Source: Paenibacillus alba (lineage in GTDB: Bacteria; Bacillota; Bacilli; Paenibacillales; NBRC-103111). From it: a DNA stretch of 64,000 nucleotides. Each line of letters begins with the position of its first letter. Position 1 is the first letter of the stretch. Shown here piece after piece: positions 51,389-61,017 of the stretch. The stretch lies in assembly GCF_013204855.1 (NCBI RefSeq), contig NZ_JABMKZ010000033.1, positions 26,296-90,295 on the forward strand. Reading direction: 5' to 3'. The notes below the pieces were generated by a model. That model was not told where the DNA came from. It searched no databases and saw nothing but the letters and a program-made list of their open reading frames with translations. Both the position numbers and the translations under genes were made by a program.

Positions 51389-53647
51389 ATGCCCTCGCGA
51401 TACTCATTCCTAATCAAGCTTTTGGTATCTACTACGTTAATTAGCACAGTTCCGCTTTTATTCCTAGGTGTATATGCCTTCTTCCAATCCACTTCGACCG
51501 TCCAAACGAAGGTGAATGAAGCGAATGTTTTCATTTTGCAGCAATCGCAAAGCCGCGTTGAACAGATTCTTAAGGTCGTCGATCAGGTATCCGGAAGATA
51601 TGCGGAGACACCGTTTGTCGTCAATTCGGTAGCGAAAAAAATGGAAATAGAAGATTTTCAAGACATTGATTTGTTGGCAAAAGGTCTTTTGGGTGTACAA
51701 ACCTATGAGTTGGGTGTCAAAACAGCCGAGCTCCACAGCATTCAGAACAAATGGTATATCAAAGATGGCGGTTTCTATTTTGGAACAGATACAACTAAGG
51801 CAGCGATCAGCCAAAATTCGGCTTACAACTCTCGCTGGCTGCCGGATTCGGATCAAGCTTTTGCTGGCATCAAGTTAGTGAAAGCGATTCCTTCCTTGGC
51901 CGCTGAGCCCAAAGGCTACTTATTTGTCCGAATGTCGAGCACCGAGTTGGCTAAGTTGTTGACCGGTGGTTTCTCGACGAGAGAAACGATGATTGTTGAC
52001 GACAAGATGACTATTATCATCCACAGCAATCCCGACAGAATCGGCCAAAACATCCTCTCCGAGCCATGGTCCCAAGAGCTGCGGAAAGCCGATAAAACAC
52101 AGGGGTATTTCAACAGCACTGTGTCAGGTAAACCATACAGTGTGATTTATAACCAATCTCGGTACAATAATTGGACTTATGTCTCAGTCATTCCACTGGA
52201 GGAGGCCAAGAAAGAATCGGCCTCTATTGGCTGGGCTACCTTAACAGCGTGTGTGCTTTTACTCCTGTTTGCTGCGCTTTTGTCCTATTGGGCATCCAAG
52301 CGGATTTATTTTCCGGTACGAAGCCTGATGGAATTTACGATGCGTCACAGCAAGCCGTCTTGTGGAGGCGTTGTTGTCAAAGACGAGCTGCATTGGATCG
52401 GGAATCAATTCGCATCCCTTCATCAGTCCAAGGAACAATTGGAAGGACAGATGAAGATTCAGTCAGGGCAGCTGGTTGATTACTTCATGTTGAAGCTTTT
52501 TCAAGGCGAGTTGTATCGCAGTGAAATGGAGGAGAAAGCTGAGCGCTTTCAACTGCCTGTGTGGCAGAGGTACGCCGTGCTGGTGCTGCAGATCGATGCG
52601 CTAGCCCAAACACGCTATAGTCTCAGTGAGCAGGATCTTTTGTTGTTTGCGATCAATAACATAGCCTCAGAGCTTATTCCTATCCCGCAGCGAATTCAGG
52701 CGATGCCGATCGGAAACTATCAAGTTACACTTGTTGGCAGCAATGCAGACAATCACATGGAGCTGCTGAGCGAGTGGAGTGCTTTGGCCATGTCGGTCCA
52801 GAACGCTGCCGAGGAATTCCTGGGGCTCAAGGTCAGTATAGGCATAAGCCGGCCTTATACGCAGTTGTTTGCGACGTCTCAGGCATTTCTCGAAGCCAAA
52901 GAAGCGTTGCAATATCGGATTCGACTCGGCGAAAAGGCGATTCTGCATTTGGATGACCTGAAGCCGAAGCAGGCTGCCCGGCAATACTACCCGCATCACT
53001 TGGTTTCAGAGCTTACCCAGGCGATCGTCTTTCTGGATAAGGATAAGGCAGAGGAGCTGCTTCACCAATTTATTCAAGATGTGCTGCGAGTAGAATCCGA
53101 TCCTAATCTGTACCGCATGTCCTTTGCTATGCTGCTGACAGATCTGATCCGCGTCTTGTATGAGATGGGGGATACCGGGGGACTGTTCGCTCAAGATCAT
53201 CGCAATGAGTATGAACAAATGTTTGGACTAAAGACGCCGCAGGAAATCGAAGCGTGGTTCAAGTCGCAAATGATTTCTCCGATGATCGAATTGACACGCA
53301 AACGGCATGAATCGTCGGGCAAAAGCATTTCTCGCTCGGTGATGGATCTCATCCATGAGCATTATGACAGTGATTTGACACTTGAGCAGTGCGCACTGCG
53401 ATTGAATTACAGCACACATTATATACGCCGGATGTTCCGCAAAGAATCGGGCATGAATTTTAGTGATTATTTAGCTGGCTACCGCCATGATATGGCGAAA
53501 AGTTGGCTCAGTGGAACGGAAATGAAAATAACGGAAATTGCTGAACGCCTGCAATATACGAATGCGCAAAATTTCATCCGTCAGTTCCGTAAGCTGGAAG
53601 CAATGACACCCGGTCAATACCGAGAACAGAAGCGAGCAGAGCAGTAG
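51389..53647 (+). CDS. Membrane-bound AraC-type regulator with extracellular sensor
   Basis: 752 residues. A first membrane helix (about 7-30), an extracellular Cache-like domain (to about 270), a second helix (about 275-300), a central cytoplasmic region (about 340-600) with ISIGISRPYTQL, and a C-terminal AraC double HTH (LEQCALRLNYSTHYIRRMFRK in part; AQNFIRQFRKLEAMTPGQYR). The frame begins at 51341, but GGAGG at 51379-51383 sets the ATG at 51389. In Paenibacillus such one-piece sensors stand ahead of LplB/YtcP/LplA-type importers, as here, and activate them in response to an outside sugar. Confidence 0.9.
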   Translation: MPSRYSFLIKLLVSTTLISTVPLLFLGVYAFFQSTSTVQTKVNEANVFILQQSQSRVEQILKVVDQVSGRYAETPFVVNSVAKKMEIEDFQDIDLLAKGLLGVQTYELGVKTAELHSIQNKWYIKDGGFYFGTDTTKAAISQNSAYNSRWLPDSDQAFAGIKLVKAIPSLAAEPKGYLFVRMSSTELAKLLTGGFSTRETMIVDDKMTIIIHSNPDRIGQNILSEPWSQELRKADKTQGYFNSTVSGKPYSVIYNQSRYNNWTYVSVIPLEEAKKESASIGWATLTACVLLLLFAALLSYWASKRIYFPVRSLMEFTMRHSKPSCGGVVVKDELHWIGNQFASLHQSKEQLEGQMKIQSGQLVDYFMLKLFQGELYRSEMEEKAERFQLPVWQRYAVLVLQIDALAQTRYSLSEQDLLLFAINNIASELIPIPQRIQAMPIGNYQVTLVGSNADNHMELLSEWSALAMSVQNAAEEFLGLKVSIGISRPYTQLFATSQAFLEAKEALQYRIRLGEKAILHLDDLKPKQAARQYYPHHLVSELTQAIVFLDKDKAEELLHQFIQDVLRVESDPNLYRMSFAMLLTDLIRVLYEMGDTGGLFAQDHRNEYEQMFGLKTPQEIEAWFKSQMISPMIELTRKRHESSGKSISRSVMDLIHEHYDSDLTLEQCALRLNYSTHYIRRMFRKESGMNFSDYLAGYRHDMAKSWLSGTEMKITEIAERLQYTNAQNFIRQFRKLEAMTPGQYREQKRAEQ

Positions 53648-53673
53648 CTGCTTGTAATCAAATGAGCAGATCA

Positions 53674-53701
53674 AACCTTGGCTAAGGGGCCAAGGTTTTT
53701 T
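53674..53701 (+). terminator. Terminator after the membrane AraC gene
   Basis: AACCTTGG pairs with CCAAGGTT, followed by TTTT. Confidence 0.9.
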
Positions 53702-53765
53702 GCTATACAAGAATTTAGATGATTTGGAGCGCGATGGGCTTACCTCTTATTTATTTGCTACTGCG

Positions 53766-53797
53766 GATGAGGATGAGGATGAGGATGAGGATGAGGT
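53766..53797. repeat. GATGAG hexamer microsatellite
   Basis: About five consecutive GATGAG units in the non-coding stretch 53702-54218. Confidence 0.8.
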
Positions 53798-53847
53798 GAG
53801 CCAGTTGTGGGGTAGTTGCGACCTGATAGGTAACGAACCCCACGAAT

Positions 53848-54030
53848 GGGAACTACGTTCCCTTATTCATGAGCCAAACAGCCATTTGGCTAGTTAGACG
53901 GAACTACGGTACGCTAATTTGTCTAAATTGCTGGAATTTCTCGCTAGCGAGGTGAAATAAGGGATCATACTTCCCTTCCAGCTGTAAATATCGGATTCTG
54001 AGCCGATTAGCGGATCATAGTTCCTTTTCG
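53848..54030. repeat. Dispersed nested-palindrome element, copy 5 (type 1)
   Basis: Closely similar to copy 1 along its whole length: GGGAACTACGTTCCCTTATT at the start, the inner ACGGAACTACGGTACGCTAA, the inner inverted GGGATCATACTTCCC and the outer inverted TTAGCGGATCATAGTTCC. It fills the gap ahead of the sugar importer operon. The remaining bases to 54218 hold only the importer ribosome site. Confidence 0.9.
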
Positions 54031-54218
54031 TGAGGCAATTGCTTCTTTTGGTGTACACGAGCTTTCAATGATTATTAATAGGGTCGCTAATGATTATAAA
54101 GTCTGGATTTACGCTGGTTTTGCCTGTTTTGGGCAGATGGAGCGCTGTTGATTATTGAAGGCAATTTCAGGCTTCGATATGCTAACGCTGTCATAACAAA
54201 CAAGGAGGACGATGAACA

Positions 54219-55175
54219 GTGGAACTGACTTCCAAGCCGTTAGAATCGGATACGGTTACACGGAGCGACGCCCGCCGAAGATTTAACCGTCTATTCAAAA
54301 ACAGGTGGCTGTATCTGATGGCACTTCCCGGCATGCTCTACTTTATTATTTTTCGCTATTTCCCGATGTGGGGGCTGCTGATTTCCTTTCAGGATTATCA
54401 ACCGGCTCTGGGCATGCTGCACAGCAAATGGGTCGGGCTTAAGCATTTCGAGCGATTCTTTTTTGATGCCTCCTTCGCAATGCTGTTCAAGAATACGATT
54501 ATTTTAGCCATTTACAATCTGTTCTTCTTTTTCCCGCTGCCGATCATCTTGGCCCTGCTATTAAATGAAATTCGCAAAGAGGCCTTTAAGCGAACCATTC
54601 AAACAATTGTGTATATCCCGCATTTTGTGTCATGGGTCGTTGTGGTGGGGATCTCCTACATTTTTTTCACAACCGAAGGCGGGATTGTCAATGATGTATT
54701 GGCTTCCATGGGTCTTCCCAAGCTTGAGTTTCTGATTTCCAGCGAATGGTTCCGAACGATGATCGTTTCGCAGGTTGTGTGGAAGGAAACCGGTTGGGGG
54801 ACGATTATTTTCCTCGCAGCCTTGGCGGGGGTTGATCCGCAATTGTATGAAGCTGCGAAGATTGATGGAGCAGGCCGTTTCCGTCAGGTATGGCATATTA
54901 CACTTCCGGCGATACGCAGTGTGATTGTCATTTTATTCATCCTTCGACTCGGTTCGTTCCTGGATACCGGCTTTGAGCAAATCTTCTTGATGCTGAACGC
55001 GATGAACCGCGAGGTAGGCGAGGTTTTCGATACCTATGTCTACAATGTCGGTATCCAGCAAGGTCAGTTCAGCTACAGTACGGCAGTCGGTTTATTTAAA
55101 TCGCTAATCGGACTGGTGCTGGTCGTGAGCGCTAATCGGTTGGCCAAAAAATTCGGCGAAAGCGGTCTGTACTAA
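54219..55175 (+). CDS. lplB: Sugar ABC transporter permease, LplB type
   Basis: A 318-residue inner-membrane permease with six helices and the EAA loop EAAKIDGAGRFRQVWHITLP. The N-terminal LYLMALPGMLYFIIFRYFPMWGL in part is typical of the LplB branch. The start is a GTG at 54219 with AAGGAGG 10 bp ahead; an ATG at 54212 is in another frame. Forms a heteromer with the next gene product. As usual for this class, no ATPase is encoded here; a shared MsmX-type ATPase would energise it. Symbol by family. Confidence 0.92.
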   Translation: MELTSKPLESDTVTRSDARRRFNRLFKNRWLYLMALPGMLYFIIFRYFPMWGLLISFQDYQPALGMLHSKWVGLKHFERFFFDASFAMLFKNTIILAIYNLFFFFPLPIILALLLNEIRKEAFKRTIQTIVYIPHFVSWVVVVGISYIFFTTEGGIVNDVLASMGLPKLEFLISSEWFRTMIVSQVVWKETGWGTIIFLAALAGVDPQLYEAAKIDGAGRFRQVWHITLPAIRSVIVILFILRLGSFLDTGFEQIFLMLNAMNREVGEVFDTYVYNVGIQQGQFSYSTAVGLFKSLIGLVLVVSANRLAKKFGESGLY

Positions 55176-55192
55176 GAAGGGATAGGTGCAAA

Positions 55193-56071
55193 ATGATCCA
55201 TAAAAGCTTGGGCAGCCGTATTTTTGACGGCTTCAATTATACGTTTTTGCTTGTTTTCGCGTTAGTCACGCTGTTGCCGTTTGTTTACATTTTATCGGTT
55301 TCGTTCGCAGAGCCGGCAGAGGTGCTGAAACGTGGCTTTATCCTTTTCCCAACCTCCTTCTCCTTAGAGGGGTATCGCTACATTTTCTCCACGCAAACGA
55401 TTGTGAACAGTCTGTTCGTTACGATTGGAATTACCGTCGTTGGGACATTTATTAATCTGTTGTTCACTTCACTTTTGGCCTATCCGTTGTCCAGATCGGA
55501 TTTTGCCGGGCGCAAGCTGTTTATGATGATGATCGTCTTCACGATGCTGTTTCATGGCGGGATTCTGCCAACCTTTCTCGTTGTGAAAGCGCTTGGGATG
55601 CTGAACAGCTACTGGTCGCTGCTCATTCCGAATGCGATCAGCGCATTCAATCTGATTGTGGTCGTCAGCTTTTTCCGGCAGCTGCCGGAGGGACTAGAGG
55701 AAGCGGCGAAGATTGACGGATGCAGCGATGTTGGCTTGCTTTTTCGGATCGTGCTGCCGTTATCAGCGCCGGTATTGGCTACGTTCGCACTCTTTTATGC
55801 CGTAGGACACTGGAACACTTTTTTCAATGCGATTATGTATATCAATGATTCCAAAATGTGGCCAATCCAGGTTTGGCTGAGGCAGATCGTGATTCTCTCG
55901 CAAGGCGGAATCGGCGACTCCACCCAGTTCGATCAGAATTATATTGCTCCTCCGTCGCAAATTATTAAGATGGCCGTCATCGTCATCTCTACGGTGCCAA
56001 TTTTGATTGTGTACCCTTTTCTGCAAAAGCATTTTGCCAAAGGGGTCATGCTTGGTTCCGTAAAAGGTTAA
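55193..56071 (+). CDS. ytcP: Sugar ABC transporter permease, YtcP type
   Basis: A 292-residue permease with six helices, EAA loop EEAAKIDGCSDVGLLFRIVL and the C-terminus ending HFAKGVMLGSVKG, which is characteristic of YtcP/AraQ-like subunits. It starts 17 bp after the LplB-type gene and pairs with it. Confidence 0.93.
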   Translation: MIHKSLGSRIFDGFNYTFLLVFALVTLLPFVYILSVSFAEPAEVLKRGFILFPTSFSLEGYRYIFSTQTIVNSLFVTIGITVVGTFINLLFTSLLAYPLSRSDFAGRKLFMMMIVFTMLFHGGILPTFLVVKALGMLNSYWSLLIPNAISAFNLIVVVSFFRQLPEGLEEAAKIDGCSDVGLLFRIVLPLSAPVLATFALFYAVGHWNTFFNAIMYINDSKMWPIQVWLRQIVILSQGGIGDSTQFDQNYIAPPSQIIKMAVIVISTVPILIVYPFLQKHFAKGVMLGSVKG

Positions 56072-56141
56072 AATGTGTCCCTTTTGTATTGTGATTGGGA
56101 TTCATTCATATAAAATAAGCATATAGGGAGGCATTACCACG

Positions 56142-57668
56142 ATGAAAAAACATACGGGAATGAAGAAAGCCGGAATTGCGGCGATGGGGATGTTGGTTGG
56201 CGCTGCTGCTCTACTCGCCGGTTGTGGAAGCGAGAAAAGCCCAGCAGGGGGAAGTGCTGGAACGAGCAGCAATCCCGAAAGTAAAGAGCCACTTAAGCTT
56301 AGTGTCATGACATTAATGTACGCGGAGCCGCCTAAAGCGGACAGTGACGTACAAAAGAAGATTGAAGAATATACGAATACCAAGCTGGACATCTCTTGGG
56401 TGCCCAATTCTTCCTATAAAGAAAAAGTGAATGTTACGATTGCTTCTGGTGAGCTGCCGAAGGCGCTTCTCGTGCAAAATAACAAGGATTCGAATATTTT
56501 GAGCGCCGTGCGTGCAGGTGTATTTTGGGAGGTTGGTCCGTATTTGAAGGACTACCCGAATTTATCCAAAATGAATAAGTCTGTGTTCGACAATATTAAA
56601 GTAGACGGGAAAATTTATGGCTTGTACCGTGCCCGTGATTTATCCACGTACGGCATCATTTTCCGCAGCGATTGGCTGAAAAATGTAGGTCTAAGCGAAC
56701 CGAAAACGATTGACGAGCTGTACAATGTGTTAAAAGCGTTTACTTTGAACGATCCAGATAAGAACGGAAAAGCCGATACGGTGGGCTTGACGGAAGAGAA
56801 AACGATGGATGGCTTCGGCGTTGTAGCGTCCATCATGGGTGCTCCGAATAGCTGGGAAGTGAAGGACGGCAAGCTGAGCCCGGATTTCTTGGCGCCTGAA
56901 TATTTTGAAGCGATGAAATTTTACAAAAAGCTGTATGATGAAAAGCTGATCAAGCAGGATTTTCCTGTATTAAACAATCAGCAGAAGAAGGATGACATTA
57001 ACCAAGGGAAGGCAGGGGCCGTCATTTCCAATATGATTGATGGTGCTGGTTATCAGGCATCGCTTGCCAAGACGTTCCCAGGTGCGGAAGTGGATGTTGT
57101 TAGTCGTCTCAAAGGACCTAAGGGAGAAAGGCTGCCAGGCGGAGTTGGGTACAATAGCGTATTCATGTTCCCCAAATCGAGCGTGAAAACAGAGGCGGAG
57201 CTGAAGAAGATCCTTGACTTCTACGATAAGCTTTCTGATCAGAAGATGCTGGATTTGCTAGGATGGGGAGTCGAGGGCAAGCATTATAAAGTTGAAGACG
57301 GCAAGCCGGTATTTATTGATCAAAAGCTGCAGGATACCGAGGTTGGTTCCAGTTACCTGCAATTGCAAATAGCCAAATATACAGCCAAAACAACAGGCAA
57401 AGAAACGCCGTTGATGGAGAAATATGGCAAGATGATCAAGGATAATGAAGCCATTGCGGTGAATAATCCGACCAATCCCTTAGTTTCCGAAACACAAACG
57501 ACCAAAGGCAGTGAGTTAAAGCCAATCATTGATGATGCCCGCACGAAATTTATTTTGGGCAAATTGGATGAAGCTGGCTGGAAACAAGCGATTGAGCAAT
57601 GGCGCAAAGCCGGTGGCGATAAAGTCATCCAAGAGTTTACGGAGCAATATGCGAAAAGCGGTCAGTAA
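56142..57668 (+). CDS. lplA: Extracellular sugar-binding lipoprotein, LplA type
   Basis: A 508-residue solute-binding lipoprotein with signal peptide ending LLAGC (Cys28). Family features include TNTKLDISWVPNSSYKEK in part, the segment DPDKNGKADTVGLT (a calcium-loop-like sequence of this family) and the C-terminal IDDARTKFILGKLDEAGW in part. It captures a poly- or oligosaccharide-derived ligand for the two permeases before it. GGGAGG precedes the ATG. Ligand unknown. Confidence 0.92.
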   Translation: MKKHTGMKKAGIAAMGMLVGAAALLAGCGSEKSPAGGSAGTSSNPESKEPLKLSVMTLMYAEPPKADSDVQKKIEEYTNTKLDISWVPNSSYKEKVNVTIASGELPKALLVQNNKDSNILSAVRAGVFWEVGPYLKDYPNLSKMNKSVFDNIKVDGKIYGLYRARDLSTYGIIFRSDWLKNVGLSEPKTIDELYNVLKAFTLNDPDKNGKADTVGLTEEKTMDGFGVVASIMGAPNSWEVKDGKLSPDFLAPEYFEAMKFYKKLYDEKLIKQDFPVLNNQQKKDDINQGKAGAVISNMIDGAGYQASLAKTFPGAEVDVVSRLKGPKGERLPGGVGYNSVFMFPKSSVKTEAELKKILDFYDKLSDQKMLDLLGWGVEGKHYKVEDGKPVFIDQKLQDTEVGSSYLQLQIAKYTAKTTGKETPLMEKYGKMIKDNEAIAVNNPTNPLVSETQTTKGSELKPIIDDARTKFILGKLDEAGWKQAIEQWRKAGGDKVIQEFTEQYAKSGQ

Positions 57669-57686
57669 GGACACTTGAATACCCAA

Positions 57687-57737
57687 AAGAGGTTGTCTCA
57701 CAAGTCGAAAATGACTGCGAGGCAGCCTCTTCTGTTT
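57687..57737. terminator. Bidirectional terminator between convergent genes
   Basis: AGAGGTTGTCTC (57688-57699) pairs with GAGGCAGCCTCT (57719-57730), with T-rich or A-rich flanks. Confidence 0.85.
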
Positions 57738-57750
57738 TAGCGGCAATTTT

Positions 57751-58950
57751 TTATAGATAGGATATTGCTTCGCCAGCTGCAGCTCCTAGCAGCACAATGA
57801 TCCATGGCGGCAATTTCCAGAAAACCAACAGCCCAAACAGCAAAAGGGCGACAATGAAATCAGAAGTCTGGAGGATGGCCGTTGTCCAAAGCGGGTTGTA
57901 AAGAGCGGCAAGCAGTATCCCAACCACAGCCGCGTTGATGCTGACAAGTGCGCCTTGAATGCTAGGATTGGATCGCAAAGCATTCCAGAAAGGCAGCGCT
58001 CCGACAATGAGCAAATAAGCAGGCAAGAAAATGGCCAGGGTGCCGACAATGGCCCCTTTGATGCCGCTGAACATCGCGCCCAGGTAAGTGGCAAATGTAA
58101 AAAGCGGGCCAGGGACTGCTTGCGCAGCGCCATAACCAGTGAGAAAGACTTCTTTGCTGGTCCACCCTTGCGGGACCATCTCACGTTCCAAGAGAGGAAG
58201 GACGACATGTCCGCCTCCGAACACGAGGGAGCCCACCCGATAAAAGGAATCGAACAAGGCTAGAAGCGGAGAGTGTCCCAGCCCATTTAGAATCGGTAGA
58301 AGGAAGAGTAGAAGTACGTACGAGAGTAAACAAGCAATAGCCAAATAACGATGAACGTTCACTTGAATATGGCTAGTTTCCTGTGCAGAAGCTGTTTTGA
58401 AAGCCCATACGCCCAGCAATCCCGCTAAAACAATGATCAATACTTGACTGAAAACTGCTTGCCAGACTAAGGTGATTGAAGCCGCTGCGATGGCGATCGT
58501 CGCTGTACTTTTCGTAGAAGCGAGCTTTTTGCCCATACCGAATATGGCTTGTGCAACGATGGCGACAGCAACAATTTTGAGGCCGTGAATCCAGCCGGAA
58601 TTGCTGACATCAATCGTTTTCATTACAAGTGAGAAAAACAATAGGATGAGTATGGAGGGCATTGTAAATCCAAGCCAGGCCGCCGCACCCCCTAATAAAC
58701 CGGCACGAAGGGTACCGATTCCTATGCCAACCTGGCTGCTGGCAGGGCCTGGGAGGAATTGACAGAGAGCAACGAGATCTGCGTAGCTCTTCTCATCCAG
58801 CCATTTTCGTTTATGAATATATTCATGATGAAAATAGCCTAGATGAGCGATTGGCCCACCAAAAGAGGTCAGTCCTAGTTTGGTAGAAACAAGAAGTACT
58901 TCCCATATTGCTTTTCCTTTATTAGGATGCTGTTTTGGAGCCGATTCCAA
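57751..58950 (-). CDS. chrA: Chromate transporter (ChrA), two-domain type
   Basis: A 399-residue CHR-family transporter with two homologous halves. The N-terminal half shows GLTSFGGPIAHLGYFH and QFLPGPASSQVGIG; the second half shows VFGGGHVVLPLLE and AQAVPGPLFTFATYLG. About ten to twelve helices. Long ChrA proteins export chromate and give resistance, but many homologues have unknown anion substrates. The gene is monocistronic and convergent with the sugar importer. Confidence 0.9.
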   Translation of the reverse strand: MESAPKQHPNKGKAIWEVLLVSTKLGLTSFGGPIAHLGYFHHEYIHKRKWLDEKSYADLVALCQFLPGPASSQVGIGIGTLRAGLLGGAAAWLGFTMPSILILLFFSLVMKTIDVSNSGWIHGLKIVAVAIVAQAIFGMGKKLASTKSTATIAIAAASITLVWQAVFSQVLIIVLAGLLGVWAFKTASAQETSHIQVNVHRYLAIACLLSYVLLLFLLPILNGLGHSPLLALFDSFYRVGSLVFGGGHVVLPLLEREMVPQGWTSKEVFLTGYGAAQAVPGPLFTFATYLGAMFSGIKGAIVGTLAIFLPAYLLIVGALPFWNALRSNPSIQGALVSINAAVVGILLAALYNPLWTTAILQTSDFIVALLLFGLLVFWKLPPWIIVLLGAAAGEAISYL

Positions 58951-59033
58951 GCGTATTCCCCCCTAATCTCATCGACAATTCTATGATAATCGCTACTTTC
59001 AGTTTATCCGAATTATCTCTTCTCGACAAACAC

Positions 59034-59060
59034 CAAAAAACCCGGCAATCGAGCTGCCGA
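59034..59060 (-). terminator. Terminator of the NtrC-type regulator gene
   Basis: On the minus strand CGGCA and TGCCG flank a short loop and are followed by GGGTTTTTT. Confidence 0.8.
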
Positions 59061-59068
59061 GCTGAGGT

Positions 59069-60787
59069 TCATTCTAATTGATACTCTTTGATTTTATTAT
59101 ACAAAGTGCCGCGGGAAACACCCAGCAGCTTGGCTGCTGCGCTTTTGTTTCCAGCTGTTTTGAGCAAAGCTTCTTCAATTAAGGTGATTTCTTCATCTTC
59201 CGATACTTTGGCTTTGAGAATTACAAGGGAATCCGCTTCTGTCGCAATGAGACTAGGCTGCAGCTCCTGCAGGACGGTTGGCAAATGATCAAGAGTGATG
59301 ATGTCTTCATCGCTAAGAATGATGCATCGTTCAATGACATTTTTTAATTCCTGGATATTGCCTGGCCACGTGTAATTGGTCAAAGCCAAGATAACCTCTG
59401 GCGAAAGCGTTGGAACCGGCTTCTGATATTGCGCGGAGAATTGCTTGAGATACATCTGCACCATGGCTGGAATATCTTCAATGCGATCACGCAATGGCGG
59501 GATGCGAATGGAGATGACATTAAGCGCATAATAAAGATCGGAGCGGAACTCCTGATTAACCAGCTTGCTGGCCAAATCTTCCCGCGTTGCAATGATAATC
59601 CGCGTTCTTAAGCTGATCGGAAGGCTGCCGCCGGAGCGAACGATGGTTTGCTGCGTGATGTAATGGTAGAGCTTGGCTTGCAGATCAAGCGGAAGCTTTT
59701 CGATTTCATTAATAAATAAGGTGCCATCCTTGGCTTGTTCCAATTTGCCGGCCTGCCCGCTGTCACTGCCGCTGAACGTACCGCCTTGGAAGCCAAATAA
59801 TTCAGTTTCAAGCAATCCCGCGGGCACGATGCCGCAATTAACCGTCAAAAAAGGTTGATTCGCTCGTGGACTGGATTGATGAATAATATGAGCAAGCTGC
59901 TCTTTGCCAACACCCGATTCTCCTATAAGGAGGACGGGTGTTTCTGTTGCTGCAACCTTCTTGGCCCATTGGATAACCTTGCCGATCGCGGGGCCTTTTC
60001 CTTTGATTAAGGTAAATAAATCTTCCGAGTGCTCTTTGTGCGGCAAGCCGTAGGAATCTGCGGTCGTTAATTGTTCATTCAATCGCACTAATTGGGTGAT
60101 ATCTTGTTCCGTAGCGATGCCGCCGATGATAAGACCATTATCGTCTCTGATCGGCGAGGCATTGATTAAGACATGGGTATCTGGTCGAGGGCGGTGATAC
60201 GTGTTACGAATCACACGGCCTTCGTCTAATATTTTCAGAACCATCAGCGTTTCGACATCAAAATGCTCGCCAATACGCTTGCCCAAAATATCTGCGCTCG
60301 GCAAATGATAAAGCTCTTCGGCGACGGAGTTCCAGCAAATCACTTCGCCATTGCGATCAACGACAGTTACGGCATCGGTAACCGTTTCGGCAAGTGCTGA
60401 GAAATAAGAGGACCATTTGTGCTGCTCGGTCATTACGGCCTGCAAGCAAGCTGATAAAGGGGAGTATCCCCGAATCTGTCCAGCCTTATCCTTGAAGAGC
60501 AGCGGGCGATGCGTAGTTTGATCTGTCTGTGAAATCAGGCCCGTTTCGTCCCAAGCTGCCCAATGAGCAGCAAAAAAATTGGTTTTGGCCAATACCTCTT
60601 GCAGGTTGTGTGCAGAGAAGATGGGCAGGAGTGCTGCATCTTCCGGTATGAATAGATGTATCTCGCTGCTCTGTGAAGCAATTACAGCAGTTCCTTGATG
60701 TAAATAGGAAGATAGCTCTCCCAGTGTTGTTTCCAATGGCAATTCGACAAACTTGCTGTTCAACGGAATGTGTTCATTTTTGAACAT
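59069..60787 (-). CDS. NtrC-type PAS/AAA/Fis regulator with degenerate sigma-54 motifs
   Basis: 572 residues: an N-terminal sensor segment, a PAS domain (about 130-235, DAVTVVDRNGEVICWNS), an AAA+ domain (about 262-490) and a C-terminal Fis-type HTH (KSAAAKLLGVSRGTLYNKI). Walker A is normal (GESGVGKE, 289-296). The sigma-54 contact loop GAFTGA reads GTFSGS (336-341), Walker B reads FINEI instead of LDEI, sensor I reads ATRED instead of ATN, and the second Arg of FRxDLYYR is Ala. GAGGT sets the ATG at 60787. It is divergent from putB and probably controls it in response to proline. Confidence 0.85.
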   Translation of the reverse strand: MFKNEHIPLNSKFVELPLETTLGELSSYLHQGTAVIASQSSEIHLFIPEDAALLPIFSAHNLQEVLAKTNFFAAHWAAWDETGLISQTDQTTHRPLLFKDKAGQIRGYSPLSACLQAVMTEQHKWSSYFSALAETVTDAVTVVDRNGEVICWNSVAEELYHLPSADILGKRIGEHFDVETLMVLKILDEGRVIRNTYHRPRPDTHVLINASPIRDDNGLIIGGIATEQDITQLVRLNEQLTTADSYGLPHKEHSEDLFTLIKGKGPAIGKVIQWAKKVAATETPVLLIGESGVGKEQLAHIIHQSSPRANQPFLTVNCGIVPAGLLETELFGFQGGTFSGSDSGQAGKLEQAKDGTLFINEIEKLPLDLQAKLYHYITQQTIVRSGGSLPISLRTRIIIATREDLASKLVNQEFRSDLYYALNVISIRIPPLRDRIEDIPAMVQMYLKQFSAQYQKPVPTLSPEVILALTNYTWPGNIQELKNVIERCIILSDEDIITLDHLPTVLQELQPSLIATEADSLVILKAKVSEDEEITLIEEALLKTAGNKSAAAKLLGVSRGTLYNKIKEYQLE

Positions 60788-60920
60788 AGTTGACCTCATT
60801 TATGTAGCGTTCATTTGCTTTAAATTTACCATGAATACTTAGGCGATTCAACACGCTGGACGATGGATGTGAGTATGATGAAGGATAGCCGATAGAAGTG
60901 TTTAAAGTTAATCGAAATAT

Positions 60921-61000
60921 ATTTTTGAACAAATAGTGTTCAAATTATTGTTTATAGTGTACAATTAAGTTAATTATTAAACACTATTGTACAAATTCCT
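60921..61000. promoter_or_regulatory. Repeated operator-like motifs in the regulator/putB intergenic region
   Basis: TTTGAACA-AATAG-TGTTCAAA is a perfect 8-bp inverted repeat (about 60926-60947). The motif TAGTGTACAAT follows at about 60956-60966, and its inverse ACTATTGTACAAA near 60983. All share TAGTGTWCAAW. No -24/-12 (GG-N10-GC) element is visible. Confidence 0.55.
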
Positions 61001-61017
61001 TTGGAGGAATAACACAT

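Noticed and set aside
53700..53897. 65-residue ORF with a repeated Asp-Glu stretch
   Set aside because: It is produced by the GATGAG microsatellite and runs into the dispersed repeat, with no ribosome site.
60800..61017. Sigma-54 promoter for putB
   Set aside because: No GG-N10-GC element is seen in the region, and the adjacent activator lacks GAFTGA.
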